Shown: positions 63,444-64,000 of the stretch, one piece after another | Layout of the letters: each line of letters begins with the position of its first letter | Numbering within the stretch: position 1 is the stretch's first letter | Source of the DNA: Aliidongia dinghuensis | GTDB lineage: Bacteria > Pseudomonadota > Alphaproteobacteria > ATCC43930 > CGMCC-115725 | Direction of reading: 5' to 3' | Length of the DNA: 64,000 nt | Assembly (NCBI RefSeq): GCF_014643535.1 | Contig: NZ_BMJQ01000001.1 | Span: 186,001 to 250,000 of the forward strand | Translations under genes and position numbers: made by a program | The notes under the pieces: model-generated | Databases searched by the model: none | Seen by the model: the letters and a program-made list of their open reading frames with translations, nothing else | What the model was told of the DNA's origin: nothing

Positions 63444-64000
63444 ATGGGACGCCCACAGGAAGTTTCCGACCAGGAGATCATCGACGCCGGACTTGCGATC
63501 GAGCGTGATGCCGGTCGTCCGGCGCGTCCCGACGCCATTCGCGTCCGGCTTGGCGGGCGGGGCAACGCTGGGCGCATTCGGCGTGTCTGGGAGGAATTCG
63601 TCACGCGGCGGGAGCAGGAGGCCGAGCGCAACCGAGATCCCAGCAGGGCTCTCTCTCCGGCAATGATGGCGTTCATGACCGCCGACCTGGAGCAACGGAA
63701 GACCGAAGACACTCGGCGCTTCATGTCGATATATCGGGCCGCCGAAGAAGATTTGGCTGCGCGATTTGCTGCGGAGCGAGAGTCTGTCCAGACTGAAATG
63801 GCGGCGCTCAAGGGGCGCCTGGACGAAGCCTATGAGGAGAATGCTTCGCTCGAAACACAAAGCTCCGACCTCAGGAAGCTCGTGGCCGAAGCGAACAATG
63901 CGCAGAAGGCCGAGCAGAAACGAGCAAGCACAATGGAAGCCCACTCGAAAAGGCTGAGGGAGGAGCTTGCCAATACGAAAGGCCAGTTGGAGCGTACGCG
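63444..64000 (+). CDS. KfrA_N-type DNA-binding protein, 3' end off the window
   Basis: 185 codons visible. N-terminal KfrA_N domain: GRPQEVSDQEIIDAGLAIER, RPDAIRVRLGGRGNAGRIR; then a long coiled coil (TEMAALKGRLDEAYEEN, NNAQKAEQKRASTMEAHSKR). KfrA-like proteins bind DNA on plasmids and integrative elements, often next to an integrase. GGAG lies before ATG 63444. Its presence supports the island or plasmid nature of the right end. Confidence 0.88.
   Translation, partial: MGRPQEVSDQEIIDAGLAIERDAGRPARPDAIRVRLGGRGNAGRIRRVWEEFVTRREQEAERNRDPSRALSPAMMAFMTADLEQRKTEDTRRFMSIYRAAEEDLAARFAAERESVQTEMAALKGRLDEAYEENASLETQSSDLRKLVAEANNAQKAEQKRASTMEAHSKRLREELANTKGQLERT

Overview
The window is a GC-rich alphaproteobacterial chromosome segment, most consistent with the Rhodospirillales. 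The basis is gene order: tsaB-rimI-MucR-Fur-plsC-miaB and ubiG/lysC-ptsP-RodZ-like-ispG-hisS-prfA-prmC-DUF4167. GcrA-type and MucR/Ros-type regulators and a Fur/Mur protein without CxxC motifs also fit. The genus cannot be named from sequence alone.

Positions 1-53,960 look like ordinary chromosome. At 1-4,350 (minus strand) lie tRNA modification genes (miaB, tsaB), rimI, plsC and two regulators. From 4.4 to 26.8 kb there is a mosaic of small metabolic and transport units: DdpX-like dipeptidase, class V aminotransferase, nitroreductase, GST, NfuA, EamA exporter with its LysR, SDR with a divergent MerR, Usp/TIGR02186/TauE, DSD1-type PLP enzyme with amidase, a double beta-trefoil protein, M20 peptidase with a MoxR/VWA pair, a Phd-VapC toxin-antitoxin pair, a short GcrA paralogue and an extensin-like lipoprotein. 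From 26.9 to 38 kb there is sugar and envelope work: epimerase plus DegT aminotransferase, then a polyprenyl-phosphate glycosyl module (GT2, SMR-type flippase, methyltransferase, GT39). From 38.8 to 53.3 kb is a dense housekeeping block. Palindromic dispersed repeats lie near 5.0, 22.5 and 35.9 kb, and short tandem arrays near 2.4, 25.6 and 37.7 kb.

At about 53,961 the comF gene loses its whole 5' part (zinc-finger region and start), and everything to the right looks like an acquired island. First comes about 1 kb of unusual non-coding DNA: a 17-bp perfect hairpin, a 104-bp imperfect palindrome, a TTATCCACA box and a diverged direct repeat. Then come a hypothetical gene, a divergent XRE regulator and a tightly packed, partly overlapping operon. 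The operon holds two paralogous proteins of unknown family, each preceded by its own 28-codon leader gene overlapping its start codon, plus a 233-aa unknown, a calcineurin-like phosphoesterase, an internally duplicated protein, an AAA+ ATPase, a 63-aa basic/acidic small protein and a 574-aa HEAT-repeat protein. A KfrA_N-type DNA-binding protein runs off the right edge. This island operon is the best candidate for an undescribed system. Its function is not deducible from the sequence; a mobile-element accessory or defence role is inference only.
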